Origin: Ectorhizobium quercum
Lineage (GTDB): Bacteria > Pseudomonadota > Alphaproteobacteria > Rhizobiales > Rhizobiaceae
Assembly (NCBI RefSeq): GCF_026552795.1
Contig: NZ_JANFPI010000001.1
Location: 744,001 to 808,000, forward strand
Direction of reading: 5' to 3'
Length of the DNA: 64,000 bases
Shown piece by piece: positions 27,280 to 36,324 of this stretch. The position numbers and the translations under genes are program-made. How positions within the stretch are numbered: position 1 is the stretch's first letter; each line of letters opens with the position of its first letter. The notes beneath the pieces were generated by a model. The model searched no databases, was not told the origin of the DNA, and saw nothing but the letters and a program-made list of their open reading frames with translations.

Positions 27280-28776
27280 ATGAGGGAAATCGGTCATTTT
27301 ATCGGCGGCAAGCACGTCGCCGGCACCAGCGGTCGCTTCAGCGACGTCTTTAACCCCGCCACCGGTGAGGTGCAGGCGAAGGTCGCGCTTGCCACCGTCG
27401 AGGAAATCCGTGCGGCGGTCGAAAACGCCAAGGCCGCGCAGCCCGCCTGGGCCGCCACCAACCCGCAGCGCCGCGCCCGCGTCTTCTTCCGGTTCGTCAC
27501 CCTGCTCAACCAGCACATGGACGAGCTTGCCACCCTGCTGTCGCAGGAGCACGGCAAGACCGTCGACGATTCCAAGGGCGACATCATCCGCGGCCTCGAA
27601 GTCTGCGAATTCGTCTGCGGCATTCCGCATCTCCAGAAGGGCGAGTTCACCGAAGGCGCGGGCCCGGCCATCGACATGTACTCCATTCGCCAGCCTGTCG
27701 GCATCGGTGCGGGCATCACGCCGTTCAACTTCCCGGGCATGATCCCGATGTGGATGTTCGCCCCGGCGATTGCCTGCGGCAACGCCTTCATCCTCAAGCC
27801 CTCGGAGCGCGACCCGTCCCTGCCGCTGCGCCTTGCCGAACTGATGATCGAGGCCGGCCTGCCGGCGGGCGTGCTGAACGTCATCAACGGCGACAAGACC
27901 GCCGTCGACGCGATCCTCACCGATCCGGATATCGGCGCGGTCTCCTTCGTCGGTTCCACGCCGATTGCCCGCTACGTCTACGGCACGGCGGCGATGAACG
28001 GCAAGCGCGCCCAGTGCTTCGGCGGCGCCAAGAACCACATGATCATCCTGCCCGACGCCGACCTCGACCAGGCCGCCAACGCCCTGATGGGTGCGGGCTA
28101 CGGCTCCGCCGGCGAGCGCTGCATGGCCGTTTCCGTCGCCGTTCCGGTCGGCGAGGAAACCGCCAACCGCCTTCTCGAAAAGCTGGTTCCCAAGGTTGAG
28201 GCGTTGCGCATCGGCCCCTACAGCGACGACAAGGCCGACCTCGGCCCGGTCGTGACCAAGGAAGCCAAGGCCCGCATCGAGGGGCTGATCGATTCCGGCG
28301 TGGCGCAGGGCGCGAAGCTTGTGGTCGACGGCCGCGGCTTCAAGCTTCAGGGCTATGAAGACGGCTTCTTCGTCGGCGGTACGCTGTTCGACGACGTCAC
28401 CCCGGACATGGACATCTACAAGACCGAGATCTTCGGGCCGGTCCTGTCGGTCGTCCGCGCCGCGAATTACGAGGAGGCGCTCTCCCTGCCGATGAAGCAT
28501 GAATACGGCAACGGCGTCGCCATCTTCACCCGCGACGGCGATGCCGCCCGCGATTTCGCGTCCCGCATCAATATCGGCATGATCGGCGTCAACGTTCCGA
28601 TCCCGGTTCCGCTCGCCTACCATTCCTTCGGCGGCTGGAAGGCGTCGTCCTTCGGCGACCTGAACCAGCACGGCACGGACTCGATCAAGTTCTGGACGCG
28701 CACCAAGACGATCACCGCCCGCTGGCCGTCCGGCATCAAGGACGGCGCGGAATTCGTCATGCCGGTCATGAAGTAA
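27280..28776 (+). CDS. mmsA: CoA-acylating methylmalonate-semialdehyde dehydrogenase
   Basis: A 498-residue aldehyde dehydrogenase of the MmsA/IolA group, which converts methylmalonate semialdehyde to propionyl-CoA (or malonate semialdehyde to acetyl-CoA) in valine, thymine and inositol breakdown. Family-specific signs are VGIGAGITPFNFPGMIPMWMF and GSAGERCMAVS with catalytic Cys281. The C-terminal FGDLNQHGTDSIKFWTRTKT is typical of CoA-acylating members. A GAGGAG site precedes the ATG and a strong terminator follows. Whether its main role is valine (mmsA) or inositol (iolA) cannot be told here. Confidence 0.95.
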   Translation: MREIGHFIGGKHVAGTSGRFSDVFNPATGEVQAKVALATVEEIRAAVENAKAAQPAWAATNPQRRARVFFRFVTLLNQHMDELATLLSQEHGKTVDDSKGDIIRGLEVCEFVCGIPHLQKGEFTEGAGPAIDMYSIRQPVGIGAGITPFNFPGMIPMWMFAPAIACGNAFILKPSERDPSLPLRLAELMIEAGLPAGVLNVINGDKTAVDAILTDPDIGAVSFVGSTPIARYVYGTAAMNGKRAQCFGGAKNHMIILPDADLDQAANALMGAGYGSAGERCMAVSVAVPVGEETANRLLEKLVPKVEALRIGPYSDDKADLGPVVTKEAKARIEGLIDSGVAQGAKLVVDGRGFKLQGYEDGFFVGGTLFDDVTPDMDIYKTEIFGPVLSVVRAANYEEALSLPMKHEYGNGVAIFTRDGDAARDFASRINIGMIGVNVPIPVPLAYHSFGGWKASSFGDLNQHGTDSIKFWTRTKTITARWPSGIKDGAEFVMPVMK

Positions 28777-28799
28777 AAGGTGGCGGCTTGCCGTTCCGG

Positions 28800-28826
28800 A
28801 AAAGGGGCCTCACGGCCCCTTTTTTA
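28800..28826 (+). terminator. Rho-independent terminator after mmsA
   Basis: AAAAGGGGCC, loop TCAC, GGCCCCTTTTTT: a 6-bp GC stem extended by A-T pairs and a run of Ts, 24 bases after the mmsA stop. Confidence 0.9.
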
Positions 28827-28940
28827 CATTTCGTCAACAAACTGGATGAAAATAGTCATGAATTAACCGTCTCCTTTCTTGCATTCGGCGCCGCGGGACA
28901 GAATGTTTGGAGACAACGAATCGCAAGGCAGAGGATTTTC

Positions 28941-30002
28941 ATGACGGAGACGACTGGGGCGCCGGTGACGGAAGCCGGATATGAACGTGGCATCTTCAGG
29001 GGCAATGCCCGGGAATATTTCGGCATCTGGATCGTCAATGTCCTGCTGACCATCGTGACCGTCGGCATCTATTCGGCCTGGGCCAAGGTGCGCCGCAAAC
29101 GTTATTTCTACGGAAACACCGAGCTTGCCGGACGGACCTTCGACTATCACGCGCGCGGTCTCCAGATCTTCATCGGACGCCTCATCGCGCTCGCCTTCAT
29201 CGTCGTGGTCAACATGCTCGGCTATGTCAACCCGATCCTGGCGCTGGCCGGCTCCCTGCTGTTCATCGTCATCCTGCCGTGGCTGGTCATGCGCAGCCTG
29301 CGGTTCAACGCCCGCGTCACCAGCTATCGCAATGTCCGCTTCGATTTCGTCGGCGGCGTCGGCGGGGCGTTCGTGGCCATCGTGCTCGGCTCTCTCGTCG
29401 CGCTGGTCTCGCTCGGCATTCTGGCGCCCTTCGCCAGCCGCTGGCTGAACCGTTATGTCTTCGACAATCTCCGCTACGGCGACCGCGCCTTCGCCACCGA
29501 TCCGCGGATCGGCGCGCTCTACCGCGTCTGGATACTGCCCGTGCTTCTGATGGTTCTCGGAGTGGTACTGATCGCTCTGGTCAGCATTCCGGCGTTCCTG
29601 CTGGCCTCCGACGACGATGCGGCGATGACCATCTGGATCGGGCTGGTCTATGCCAGCGTCTTCGGCACGCTGATCGTGTTCGCCATCGTCGGCTTGCTTT
29701 ACCAGATCGGCGTGCGCAACGTCGTCTGGTCGGCCACCGTGCTCGACGGGCGCCACCGGCTGGGAAGCGACATGTCCCGCTTCCGCTATCTCTGGATCAT
29801 GGTGTCCAATCTCGTCGTCACCGTGCTGACGCTCGGCCTGATGCGTCCGTGGGCGGCGGTGCGCGAGGCGCGTTATATCGTCGAACATTCCGGAATCCGT
29901 TTCGATGGCGAGCTGGGTGAGATATTCTCTTCGATCGAAAGGACGGGAGGTGCGGCAAGCGCCGAGTATCTCGACATGGAAGGGTTCGATTTTGGCTTCT
30001 GA
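28941..30002 (+). CDS. DUF898 family membrane protein (YjgN-like)
   Basis: A 353-residue inner-membrane protein of the DUF898/YjgN family. The hallmark N-terminal FRGNAREYFGIWIVNVLLTIVTVGIYSAWAKVRRKRYFYGNTELAGRTFDYH is present, and the repeat-like second half has RFRYLWIMVSNLVVTVLTLGLMRPWAAVREARY. About six to eight membrane segments are predicted. The ATG at 28941 follows AGAGGA. The downstream M48 protease gene starts inside its last codons, so the two are translationally coupled. The function of the family is not established. Confidence 0.87.
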   Translation: MTETTGAPVTEAGYERGIFRGNAREYFGIWIVNVLLTIVTVGIYSAWAKVRRKRYFYGNTELAGRTFDYHARGLQIFIGRLIALAFIVVVNMLGYVNPILALAGSLLFIVILPWLVMRSLRFNARVTSYRNVRFDFVGGVGGAFVAIVLGSLVALVSLGILAPFASRWLNRYVFDNLRYGDRAFATDPRIGALYRVWILPVLLMVLGVVLIALVSIPAFLLASDDDAAMTIWIGLVYASVFGTLIVFAIVGLLYQIGVRNVVWSATVLDGRHRLGSDMSRFRYLWIMVSNLVVTVLTLGLMRPWAAVREARYIVEHSGIRFDGELGEIFSSIERTGGAASAEYLDMEGFDFGF

Positions 30003-31053
30003 GGACACCGGCCGGCTCGCCGGCGCGTGGCATCCGCCCCGCTCCAGCCTGTCGGTGGAGGCGCTGCTGGTTTGCGAAGGCCGACGCTTCGTCGTGCGCG
30101 ATGCAGCCGGCGCGCGTCTGGCGGAAGCCGGGGTTGCCTCGGTGGAGGTCAGCGCCCGCGTCGGATCGGTGCCCCGCCGGTTCACCTTTGCGGACGGCTC
30201 CCTGTTCGAGACGGTCGACAACGATACCGCCGATCTCTTCCTGCGCTCGGCCGGGGCAAGGCCCGGCGGTTTCGTCCACTGGCTGGAACAGTTCCGGCCG
30301 AGACTGGTGGTCATCGTGCTGGCGGTGATCGTGCTGGCCGCCGGCGTCTACCGGTTCGCCCTGCCGGCGCTGGTGGAGGTCGCCATCGTCGTCACGCCGC
30401 CCGTCGTGCCGCAGTTGATGTCGCAGGGCACGATGTCGACGCTGGACCGCGCCATATTCTCCGAAAGCACGCTCGACCCGACCCGCCAGGCGGAGATCCG
30501 CGCCGGCTTCGGCGAGATCGCCGCCCGGTCCGAGGCGGGGCCGGAAGCCTTCGCCCTGAATTTCCGTCACGGCGGCATCACCGGGCCGAACGCCTTCGCC
30601 CTGCCGGACGGCACCATCGTCATCACCGACGAACTGATCGAACTGGCCGGAGGGGACGACGACATGATCCTCGGCGTTCTGGCGCACGAGATCGGCCACG
30701 TCGAACACGAGCACAGCCTGCGCCAGCTTTACCGCGCCGCCGGCCTTGCCGGCCTCGTCATGCTGATCGCCGGCGACATCGGCTCGGCGATGGAAGACAT
30801 ACTGGCACAGGGCGGCGGCCTTCTGGCGCTGTCCTATTCCCGCGACGCCGAACGCGAGGCCGACCGTCATTCCGTCGATCTCATGCTGGCCGCCGGCCGC
30901 GACCCGCTGGCGATAGACCGTTTTTTCGCGCGAATCGAACCGATTATCGGTAATGAAAGGACGACGAGCCTGCTTGCGACCCACCCGGCCACCGCCGAAC
31001 GCCGTCAGGCGATCGCGGATTATGTGGCCGAACGGACCGCCGAAAGGCCCTGA
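29992..31053 (+). CDS. M48-family membrane-anchored zinc metalloprotease
   Basis: About 353 residues. A short N-terminal beta-rich domain carries WHPPRSS. A membrane anchor follows at about residues 105-125 (LVVIVLAVIVLAAGVYRF), then a periplasmic peptidase domain with the zinc motif HEIGHVEHEH (His232, Glu233, His236) and the downstream EREADRHSVDLM glutamate ligand. I chose a TTG start at 29992 because GGAAGGG precedes it and the family sequence begins there; this overlaps the DUF898 gene by 11 bases. A GTG at 29950 or earlier codons are alternatives. DUF898/M48 pairs recur in rhizobia. The substrate is unknown. Confidence 0.83.
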   Translation: MASEDTGRLAGAWHPPRSSLSVEALLVCEGRRFVVRDAAGARLAEAGVASVEVSARVGSVPRRFTFADGSLFETVDNDTADLFLRSAGARPGGFVHWLEQFRPRLVVIVLAVIVLAAGVYRFALPALVEVAIVVTPPVVPQLMSQGTMSTLDRAIFSESTLDPTRQAEIRAGFGEIAARSEAGPEAFALNFRHGGITGPNAFALPDGTIVITDELIELAGGDDDMILGVLAHEIGHVEHEHSLRQLYRAAGLAGLVMLIAGDIGSAMEDILAQGGGLLALSYSRDAEREADRHSVDLMLAAGRDPLAIDRFFARIEPIIGNERTTSLLATHPATAERRQAIADYVAERTAERP

Positions 31054-31102
31054 ACGGCGCCCGCGACAAGATGATGCGCCCCGGGGCGGCATTTTTTTAT
31101 AT

Positions 31103-31119
31103 TTTGGAATTGTTCCAAA
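31103..31119. promoter_or_regulatory. ICE-type Irr box upstream of rirA
   Basis: TTTGGAA-TTG-TTCCAAA is a perfect 7-bp inverted repeat with a 3-base spacer. It matches the iron control element bound by Irr in Hyphomicrobiales (TTTAGAA-N3-TTCTAAA type) except for the symmetric A-to-G/T-to-C change. It overlaps the likely -35 position of a TATATT -10 hexamer at 31135-31140, so binding would block transcription of rirA. The ATG of rirA is 48 bases downstream. Confidence 0.75.
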
Positions 31120-31167
31120 GAAGGTTAGAGACTATATATTCCGCATTCGAGATGGAAGGAGTGCGAA

Positions 31168-31629
31168 ATGCGCCTCACGAAGCAGACGAATTATGCGGTC
31201 CGCATGCTGATGTATTGCGCCGCCAATGACGGACAGCTCAGCCGCATTCCGGAAATCGCCAGGGCCTACGGTGTTTCGGAGCTGTTCCTTTTCAAGATCC
31301 TCCAGCCGCTCAACAAGGCCGGTCTGGTGGAAACTGTTCGCGGACGCAACGGTGGTGTGCGGCTCGGTCGTCCGGCCGAGGCGATCACCCTGTTCGACGT
31401 GGTGCGGGTGACGGAGGATTCCTTCGCGATGGCCGAATGCTTCGACGACGACGGTGACGTGGACTGTCCACTTGTCGACAGCTGCGGTCTCAACTCCGCG
31501 CTTCGCCATGCGCTCGGCGCCTTCTTCGAGGTTCTGTCCGGCTATACGATCCACGATCTGATCAAGACCCGGCCGCAGATCAACATGCTGCTCGGCTTGC
31601 CGGAACACGAGGCGCAGCCGGCCGCCTGA
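31168..31629 (+). CDS. rirA: Rhizobial iron regulator RirA (Rrf2 family)
   Basis: A 153-residue Rrf2-type regulator. The first 60 residues (MRLTKQTNYAVRMLMYC, SRIPEIARAYGVSELFLFKIL, GLVETVRGRNGGVRLG) are nearly identical to RirA as I recall it. RirA holds an iron-sulfur cluster and represses iron uptake genes when iron is plentiful. The cluster cysteines are Cys91, Cys100 and Cys106 (C-x8-C-x5-C). An AAGGAG site precedes the ATG. An Irr-type box upstream suggests that Irr controls it, linking the two iron regulators. No iron-transport genes are adjacent. Confidence 0.94.
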   Translation: MRLTKQTNYAVRMLMYCAANDGQLSRIPEIARAYGVSELFLFKILQPLNKAGLVETVRGRNGGVRLGRPAEAITLFDVVRVTEDSFAMAECFDDDGDVDCPLVDSCGLNSALRHALGAFFEVLSGYTIHDLIKTRPQINMLLGLPEHEAQPAA

Positions 31630-31710
31630 CCATCGAATACTTGACCGCGGTCAGTCATAGCGGATACATCGTCAGGCCGGTTGCGTAGCGCAGCCGGCCT
31701 TTGACATTGG

Positions 31711-32763
31711 ATGGCATTTGTGAGTTCTGCGCAGTTTCGCGCCGTCCTGCTGACGGCCTTCTTCGGCGCGGTCGGTGCGGCCGGCGCATGGTATGTCGGC
31801 GCTCCCGCACCTTATCTCATCGGCCCGGCTCTGGTGGTCATGCTGGCGGGGCTCGCGGGGCTGAAGCTGGCCGTGCCGAACCGGCTTCGCGATGCCTGCT
31901 TCGTGCTGGTCGGCATTTCCATGGGCGCATCCGTCACGCCGGATATCATCGGCGCGGCGAAGCGGTGGCCCTTCAGCTTCTTCATGGTGCTGGTCATGGT
32001 CGTCGTGCTGCTCTACGTGGCCGCCTGGATCCTGCAACATCTGTTCCGCCTCGACCGCAAGACGGCGCTGCTCGCCTCCTCGCCGGGCCATCTGAGTTTC
32101 ATCATCAGCCTCAGCGCCGACAGCAAGGCCGACGTGCCCGCTATCGCCATCATCCAGAGCGTCCGCGTCATGGCGCTCACCCTTGCCGTGCCGCCAATCC
32201 TGTCTGCGCTCGACATGGCGGCGCCGGGCTTCACGGGGCCGCAGCAGATGATGGAACTGCCGGTTCTCGCCGTCGTGCTGCTGGCGTCCGTCGCGCTCGG
32301 CCTGCTGTTCACGCGCTGGAATTTCCCGGCGGCACTCCTGCTCGGCGGTCTTGCGGCGTCGGCCCTGCCGCATGTCAGCGGCTTCATCTCCGGCCAGGTG
32401 CCCTACTGGATCATGAATCCGGTCTATGTGGTCATCGGTTCGCTGATCGGCACGCGGTTCTCCGGGGTTTCCGTTTCCGCCATGCGCACCGCCTTCATCG
32501 CCGGCGCCATCACCACCGTTGTCGTCACCATCATGGCGGCGGCCTGCGCGGCGCTCGTATCCTCCGTCATAGGCGTTCCGTTCAACGCCGCCCTGATCGC
32601 CTTCGCGCCGGGCGGTCTTGAAACGATGGCCGCGATGGCGGTCATCATGCATGTCGACACGACCTATGTCGGGTCGCACCACGTTCTGCGGTTGATCTTC
32701 CTGTCGTTCCTCATGCCCTGGGCCATGAGCCGCCTGCAAAGAAATGGAGAAAGCAAGTCATGA
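31711..32763 (+). CDS. AbrB-family membrane protein
   Basis: A 350-residue integral membrane protein with about ten hydrophobic segments. Its two-fold arrangement (GAWYVGAPAPYLIGPALVVMLAG, then an inverted second half with GGLETMAAMAVIMHVD) matches the AbrB/ammonia-monooxygenase-like transporter family (PF05145). Despite the family name it is not a DNA-binding AbrB. The gntK start overlaps its stop by 4 bases (ATGA), so the two are co-translated. It might move a gluconate-related or other acid; that is only an inference from the operon. Confidence 0.82.
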   Translation: MAFVSSAQFRAVLLTAFFGAVGAAGAWYVGAPAPYLIGPALVVMLAGLAGLKLAVPNRLRDACFVLVGISMGASVTPDIIGAAKRWPFSFFMVLVMVVVLLYVAAWILQHLFRLDRKTALLASSPGHLSFIISLSADSKADVPAIAIIQSVRVMALTLAVPPILSALDMAAPGFTGPQQMMELPVLAVVLLASVALGLLFTRWNFPAALLLGGLAASALPHVSGFISGQVPYWIMNPVYVVIGSLIGTRFSGVSVSAMRTAFIAGAITTVVVTIMAAACAALVSSVIGVPFNAALIAFAPGGLETMAAMAVIMHVDTTYVGSHHVLRLIFLSFLMPWAMSRLQRNGESKS

Positions 32764-33269
32764 TGCCGAAGGTCGTCGTTGTCATGGGGGTCAGCGGTTG
32801 CGGCAAGTCGTCGGTCGCCGCCCTCATCGCCGGGGCACTGGGCTACGCGCTGGTCGAGGGCGACGCGCTGCATCCGCCGGAAAACATCGCCCGCATGAGC
32901 GCCGGCCTGCCCTTGCGCGACGAAGACCGCATGCCCTGGCTGGACAGCATCGGGGCGGCGGTCCGCGAGGCCCGCGCCGCCGGCGGCGGCATCGTCGTCA
33001 CCTGTTCGTCCCTGCGCAGGATCTATCGCGACCGCCTCCGGGCGGGGTTCGGCGAGCGGGCGGCATTCGTCTGGCTCGACGGCAGCCGCGAACTGATCGG
33101 CTCCCGCATGACGGCGCGCACCGGCCACTTCATGCCGCCGGCACTGCTCGACAGCCAGTTCGCCACGCTCGAACCGCCACTCGGCGAGCCCGATTGCATC
33201 CGGGTCGATATCGACCGCTCCACCGAGGAAGTGGCGGCTTATGCCGTAAACGAACTGTCTGAACTCTAG
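32760..33269 (+). CDS. gntK: Gluconokinase
   Basis: A 169-residue gluconate kinase of the GntK/IdnK type, which makes 6-phosphogluconate, the substrate of Edd. The P-loop is GVSGCGKSS (10-18). The family signatures EGDALHPPENIARMSAG and CSSLRRIYRDRLR are present, and FVWLDGS and RTGHFMPPALLDSQFATLE follow. It starts with two ATG codons overlapping the upstream stop. Its stop overlaps the stop of the convergent oxidoreductase gene by 4 bases. Confidence 0.93.
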   Translation: MMPKVVVVMGVSGCGKSSVAALIAGALGYALVEGDALHPPENIARMSAGLPLRDEDRMPWLDSIGAAVREARAAGGGIVVTCSSLRRIYRDRLRAGFGERAAFVWLDGSRELIGSRMTARTGHFMPPALLDSQFATLEPPLGEPDCIRVDIDRSTEEVAAYAVNELSEL

Positions 33270-34576
33270 ACACCGAGCCTGTCGCGCAGGCCGTACCACC
33301 AGGCGCCGAGCACGGTGAGCGGCACGCGGAAGGTCTTGCCACCGGGGAAGGGCAGGTTGGGCAGGGATGCCCAGACGTCGAACCGCTCCGCCTGGCCGGA
33401 GACGGCCTCGCCCAGAATGCGGCCGAGGAGCTGCGTGGTCGTCACGCCGTGGCCGCTGTCGCCATGCGAGAAATACACGCTGGGCGAAAGCCTGCCGATA
33501 TGCGGAATGCGCGTCAGCGTCAGCGCGAAATTGCCGCTCCATGCGAAGTCGATCTTCACGCCTTCGAGCTGCGGGAACGTCTTCAGCAGGTTGGGACGGA
33601 TATAGGCGACGATATCCTTCGGGTCGCGGCCGCCATAGCCGATGCCGCCGCCGTAGAGCAGCCGGTTGTCGGCGGTGCGGCGATAGTAGTCGAGCACGTA
33701 ATTCGCATCCTCGACGCAATAGTCGGCCGGCAGAAGCCCCTCGATCAGGCCGGCGTCGAGCGGTTCCGTCGTCACGATCTGGCTTGAGACCGGCATCATC
33801 CGGCCGGAAAGCTCCGGCAATGTCTCGCCCAGATAGGCGTTGCCGCACACCAGCACGTATTTCGCCTTCACCGATCCCTTCGCCGTGGTCACGGACGGGG
33901 CCGTGCCGGTGGCGATTTTCAGCGCGCGCGAATTCTCGAAGATCCGGCCGCCCTGGCTTTCGATGGCCGCAGCCTCGCCGAGCACATAGTTCAGCGGGTG
34001 GATATGGCCGCCGAGCCGGTCGATCATGCCGCCGGCATAGCGGTCGGACTTCACATATTTGCCGGTCTCGGCCTTCGGCACCATTTCAAGCCCGCTATGC
34101 CCGTGCTTTTCCCAGGTGGCCTTGAGGACTTCCATGTCACGGACCTGCTTTTCCGTGAAGGCCGCGAAGAAGCCGCCGTGGCGCAGGTCGCAGGCGATGG
34201 AGTACCGGGCGACGCGCTCGCGGATGATTTCGCCGCCCTCCAGCGACATGGCGGCCAGCCTGGCGGCCTTCTCCGGGCCGTAGCGACGGGAAATCGTGTC
34301 GATGTCGCGGCTGTAGCCGTTGACGATCTGGCCGCCGTTGCGTCCCGATGCTCCGAAGCCGATGCGCTCGCTTTCCAGCACGACGACGGAATAGCCCTTT
34401 TCCACCAGCGTCAGCGCGGCGGAAAGGCCGGTGAAGCCGGCGCCGACGACGCAGATATCGGCTTCGATGTCGCCTTCGAGCGTCGGGCGGATGGTCTTGT
34501 CGTTGGCCGACCAGGCGTACCAGGACGCGGTGTGGCCGGGATTGTTCGGGGAGGTGATCTGTGCAGTCATGGTCAT
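33266..34576 (-). CDS. FAD-dependent amine oxidoreductase, second copy
   Basis: A 436-residue DAO-family oxidase homologous to the one at 5518-6804. The FAD motif ICVVGAGFTGLSAALTLVEKG is near residue 40, then FGASGRNGGQIVNGYSRD and a C-terminal SHGDSGHGVTTTQLLGRIL. The start codon (34576) overlaps the stop of the upstream ligase gene (ATGA), so the pair is coupled; an ATG two codons later is also possible. The frame is open far upstream, but that part is the shadow of the ligase gene. It probably oxidises the gamma-glutamyl amine made by its partner. Confidence 0.85.
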   Translation of the reverse strand: MTMTAQITSPNNPGHTASWYAWSANDKTIRPTLEGDIEADICVVGAGFTGLSAALTLVEKGYSVVVLESERIGFGASGRNGGQIVNGYSRDIDTISRRYGPEKAARLAAMSLEGGEIIRERVARYSIACDLRHGGFFAAFTEKQVRDMEVLKATWEKHGHSGLEMVPKAETGKYVKSDRYAGGMIDRLGGHIHPLNYVLGEAAAIESQGGRIFENSRALKIATGTAPSVTTAKGSVKAKYVLVCGNAYLGETLPELSGRMMPVSSQIVTTEPLDAGLIEGLLPADYCVEDANYVLDYYRRTADNRLLYGGGIGYGGRDPKDIVAYIRPNLLKTFPQLEGVKIDFAWSGNFALTLTRIPHIGRLSPSVYFSHGDSGHGVTTTQLLGRILGEAVSGQAERFDVWASLPNLPFPGGKTFRVPLTVLGAWWYGLRDRLGV

Positions 34577-35931
34577 ACCGTTCGGATATAGGCGTCGTAT
34601 TCGACATCGGTTACGCGCAGCGAGAACTCGGAAATCTCCTGGTCCTTGCAGGCCGTGTAGAGCGCGCGGTACTGCGGGCCGAGCGCCGCATAGGCGAAGC
34701 TGGAGCGGGCGAAACTGTGGATCGCCTGCGCCCAGTTGGTCGGCAGCGGCTCGTGCGTGGCGCCGTGCTCGTCGCCGCTCACCGCGCCGCCCGGCCGGAT
34801 CCGTTCCTTCATGCCGGCGAGTGCCGCCGAAAGGATCATCGCCAGCACCAGATAGGGATTGGTATCGGCGCCGGCCACGCGATGCTCGATGCGCGTCGCC
34901 GGCTTCGAGGCGGTGATGACCCGCACGGCGGCCGAGCGGTTGTCGAACCCCCAGGAGGCATAGGTCGGCGCATGTTCGGACGGCCGCAGGCGGCGGTAGG
35001 AATTGGCATGCGGCGCGAAGATCGCCATGCTGGCCGCCATATTGTCGAGCAGGCCGCCGACCGAATGCAGCAGCGCCTCGGACGGCCCGTTTTCTCCGAC
35101 ATAGATGTTGCGTCCCTCGGCGTCGAGCATCGAGAAATGAACGTGCATGCCGCTGCCGGCCTGCATGCCGTAGGGCTTGGCCATGAAGGTCGCGTCGAGG
35201 CCGTGGCGGCGGGCGACGCCCTTGACGATGCGTTTCAGCAGCAGCGCGTAGTCGGCGGCCCGCACGGCGTCGGGAACGTGGTTGAGGTTGATCTCGTACT
35301 GGCCGGGCCCGTTTTCGCGCAGCGTCGTATCGGCGGCGACGTTCTGCGCCCGGCAGGCGGCGGAGACGTCGTGGAAGACCGCTTCGAAATCCTGAAGCTC
35401 GGAAATCGAAAGCACCTGCGTCTGGCCGGTGTGCCAGCGACCCTCGCGGCTGTTCGGCGGGCGAACCGGGTCGAGCGCGGAGCGCACCGGATCGATGAGG
35501 TAGAATTCGAGTTCCGTGGCCACCACCGGCGTCAGGCCCGCGGCGCGGTAGCGCTGGAGCACCTGTTGCAGCAGGTGGCGCGGATTGGCGAAGAAGGCGG
35601 TGCCGTCCGGGTTGCGCATGTCCAGAAGCACCTGCGCGGTCGGCCGGTTCAGCCAGGTCACGCGGGACAGCGTTTCGATGGCCGGAAAGCAGATGCCGTC
35701 GGGATCGCCGGTGCCTTCTGCAAGGCCGGCGGCGTTCACGTCGCGGCCCCATACGTCCAGCGCATAGACGGAGCGGGGAATGGCCATGCCCTTGGTCAGC
35801 ACGTCGAAGGCGCGCTCGCGGGGAATCCACTTGCCGCGCGGCATGCCGTTCACGTCGATTACGAAGGCTTCGAGGAGTTCGATGTCGGGGTTCTGGTCGA
35901 AAAAGTCTTTTGCTTGGCTGGCGATATCCAT
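34573..35931 (-). CDS. Glutamine synthetase-family ligase, second copy
   Basis: A 452-residue PuuA-type ligase paralogous to the one at 6814-8250. It lacks the basic N-terminal extension of that protein. VVATELEFYLIDP gives the metal-binding region, followed by NGPGQYEINLNHVPD, TFMAKPYGMQAGSGMHVHFSMLD and the C-terminal RIEHRVAGADTNPYLVLAMILSAALAG. The N-terminal FVIDVNGMPRGKWIPRE is a PuuA-branch signature. It forms an operon with the FAD oxidase downstream. The two sets may handle different amines. Confidence 0.85.
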   Translation of the reverse strand: MDIASQAKDFFDQNPDIELLEAFVIDVNGMPRGKWIPRERAFDVLTKGMAIPRSVYALDVWGRDVNAAGLAEGTGDPDGICFPAIETLSRVTWLNRPTAQVLLDMRNPDGTAFFANPRHLLQQVLQRYRAAGLTPVVATELEFYLIDPVRSALDPVRPPNSREGRWHTGQTQVLSISELQDFEAVFHDVSAACRAQNVAADTTLRENGPGQYEINLNHVPDAVRAADYALLLKRIVKGVARRHGLDATFMAKPYGMQAGSGMHVHFSMLDAEGRNIYVGENGPSEALLHSVGGLLDNMAASMAIFAPHANSYRRLRPSEHAPTYASWGFDNRSAAVRVITASKPATRIEHRVAGADTNPYLVLAMILSAALAGMKERIRPGGAVSGDEHGATHEPLPTNWAQAIHSFARSSFAYAALGPQYRALYTACKDQEISEFSLRVTDVEYDAYIRTV

Positions 35932-36324
35932 AGGGCACCGGTTGTTGCTTCCGATCTTCCCGGGACGGAGTCCGGCCGGTTCGCAGGAGAGCGGGCCAGG
36001 ATGCGAATGCCGCGCAGCCGGTTACGGCTGATCTGTCCTTGGAAATCCGATGTCGTCGGGGACGGGCTTCGGCCGACCGCGCGCCGCGCTGTCGAAGGCC
36101 TCATGCTCCCATCGGAAGATGCTGCGGAATGACGTCGATGAAACGCCGTTGCGCTAATCGCCCTTTTCCGCGTGGTAGATCAGAAAACGAGGCATGAAGC
36201 CGGTCCCCTCTGCATGAATGTCCGGCGGAAGATCCCGTCGGCCCCGATATCCGCCGTCTTGTGCGGCGCCGTATTTTCGAGCTTGCCCGATCCGTTGCCG
36301 GAAAGCAACCATCGGGCGATGGGG
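35932..36324. other. Intergenic region, no recognisable gene
   Basis: About 390 bases between two minus-strand genes. Open frames here read as Arg/Pro/Ser-rich sequence with no family resemblance. I see no terminator, repeat or RNA gene. The promoter of the ligase/oxidase pair should lie near 35940-36010. Confidence 0.4.

Noticed and set aside
31074..31098. Possible terminator after the M48 gene (GCCCC/GGGGC plus seven Ts)
   Set aside because: With a realistic loop the stem is only about four base pairs, so it is too weak to list.
33266..35938. An 890-codon open frame suggesting a fused ligase-oxidase protein
   Set aside because: Only the part after 34576 reads as the oxidase; the rest is the wrong frame of the ligase gene, which has its own intact frame and an ATGA overlap.
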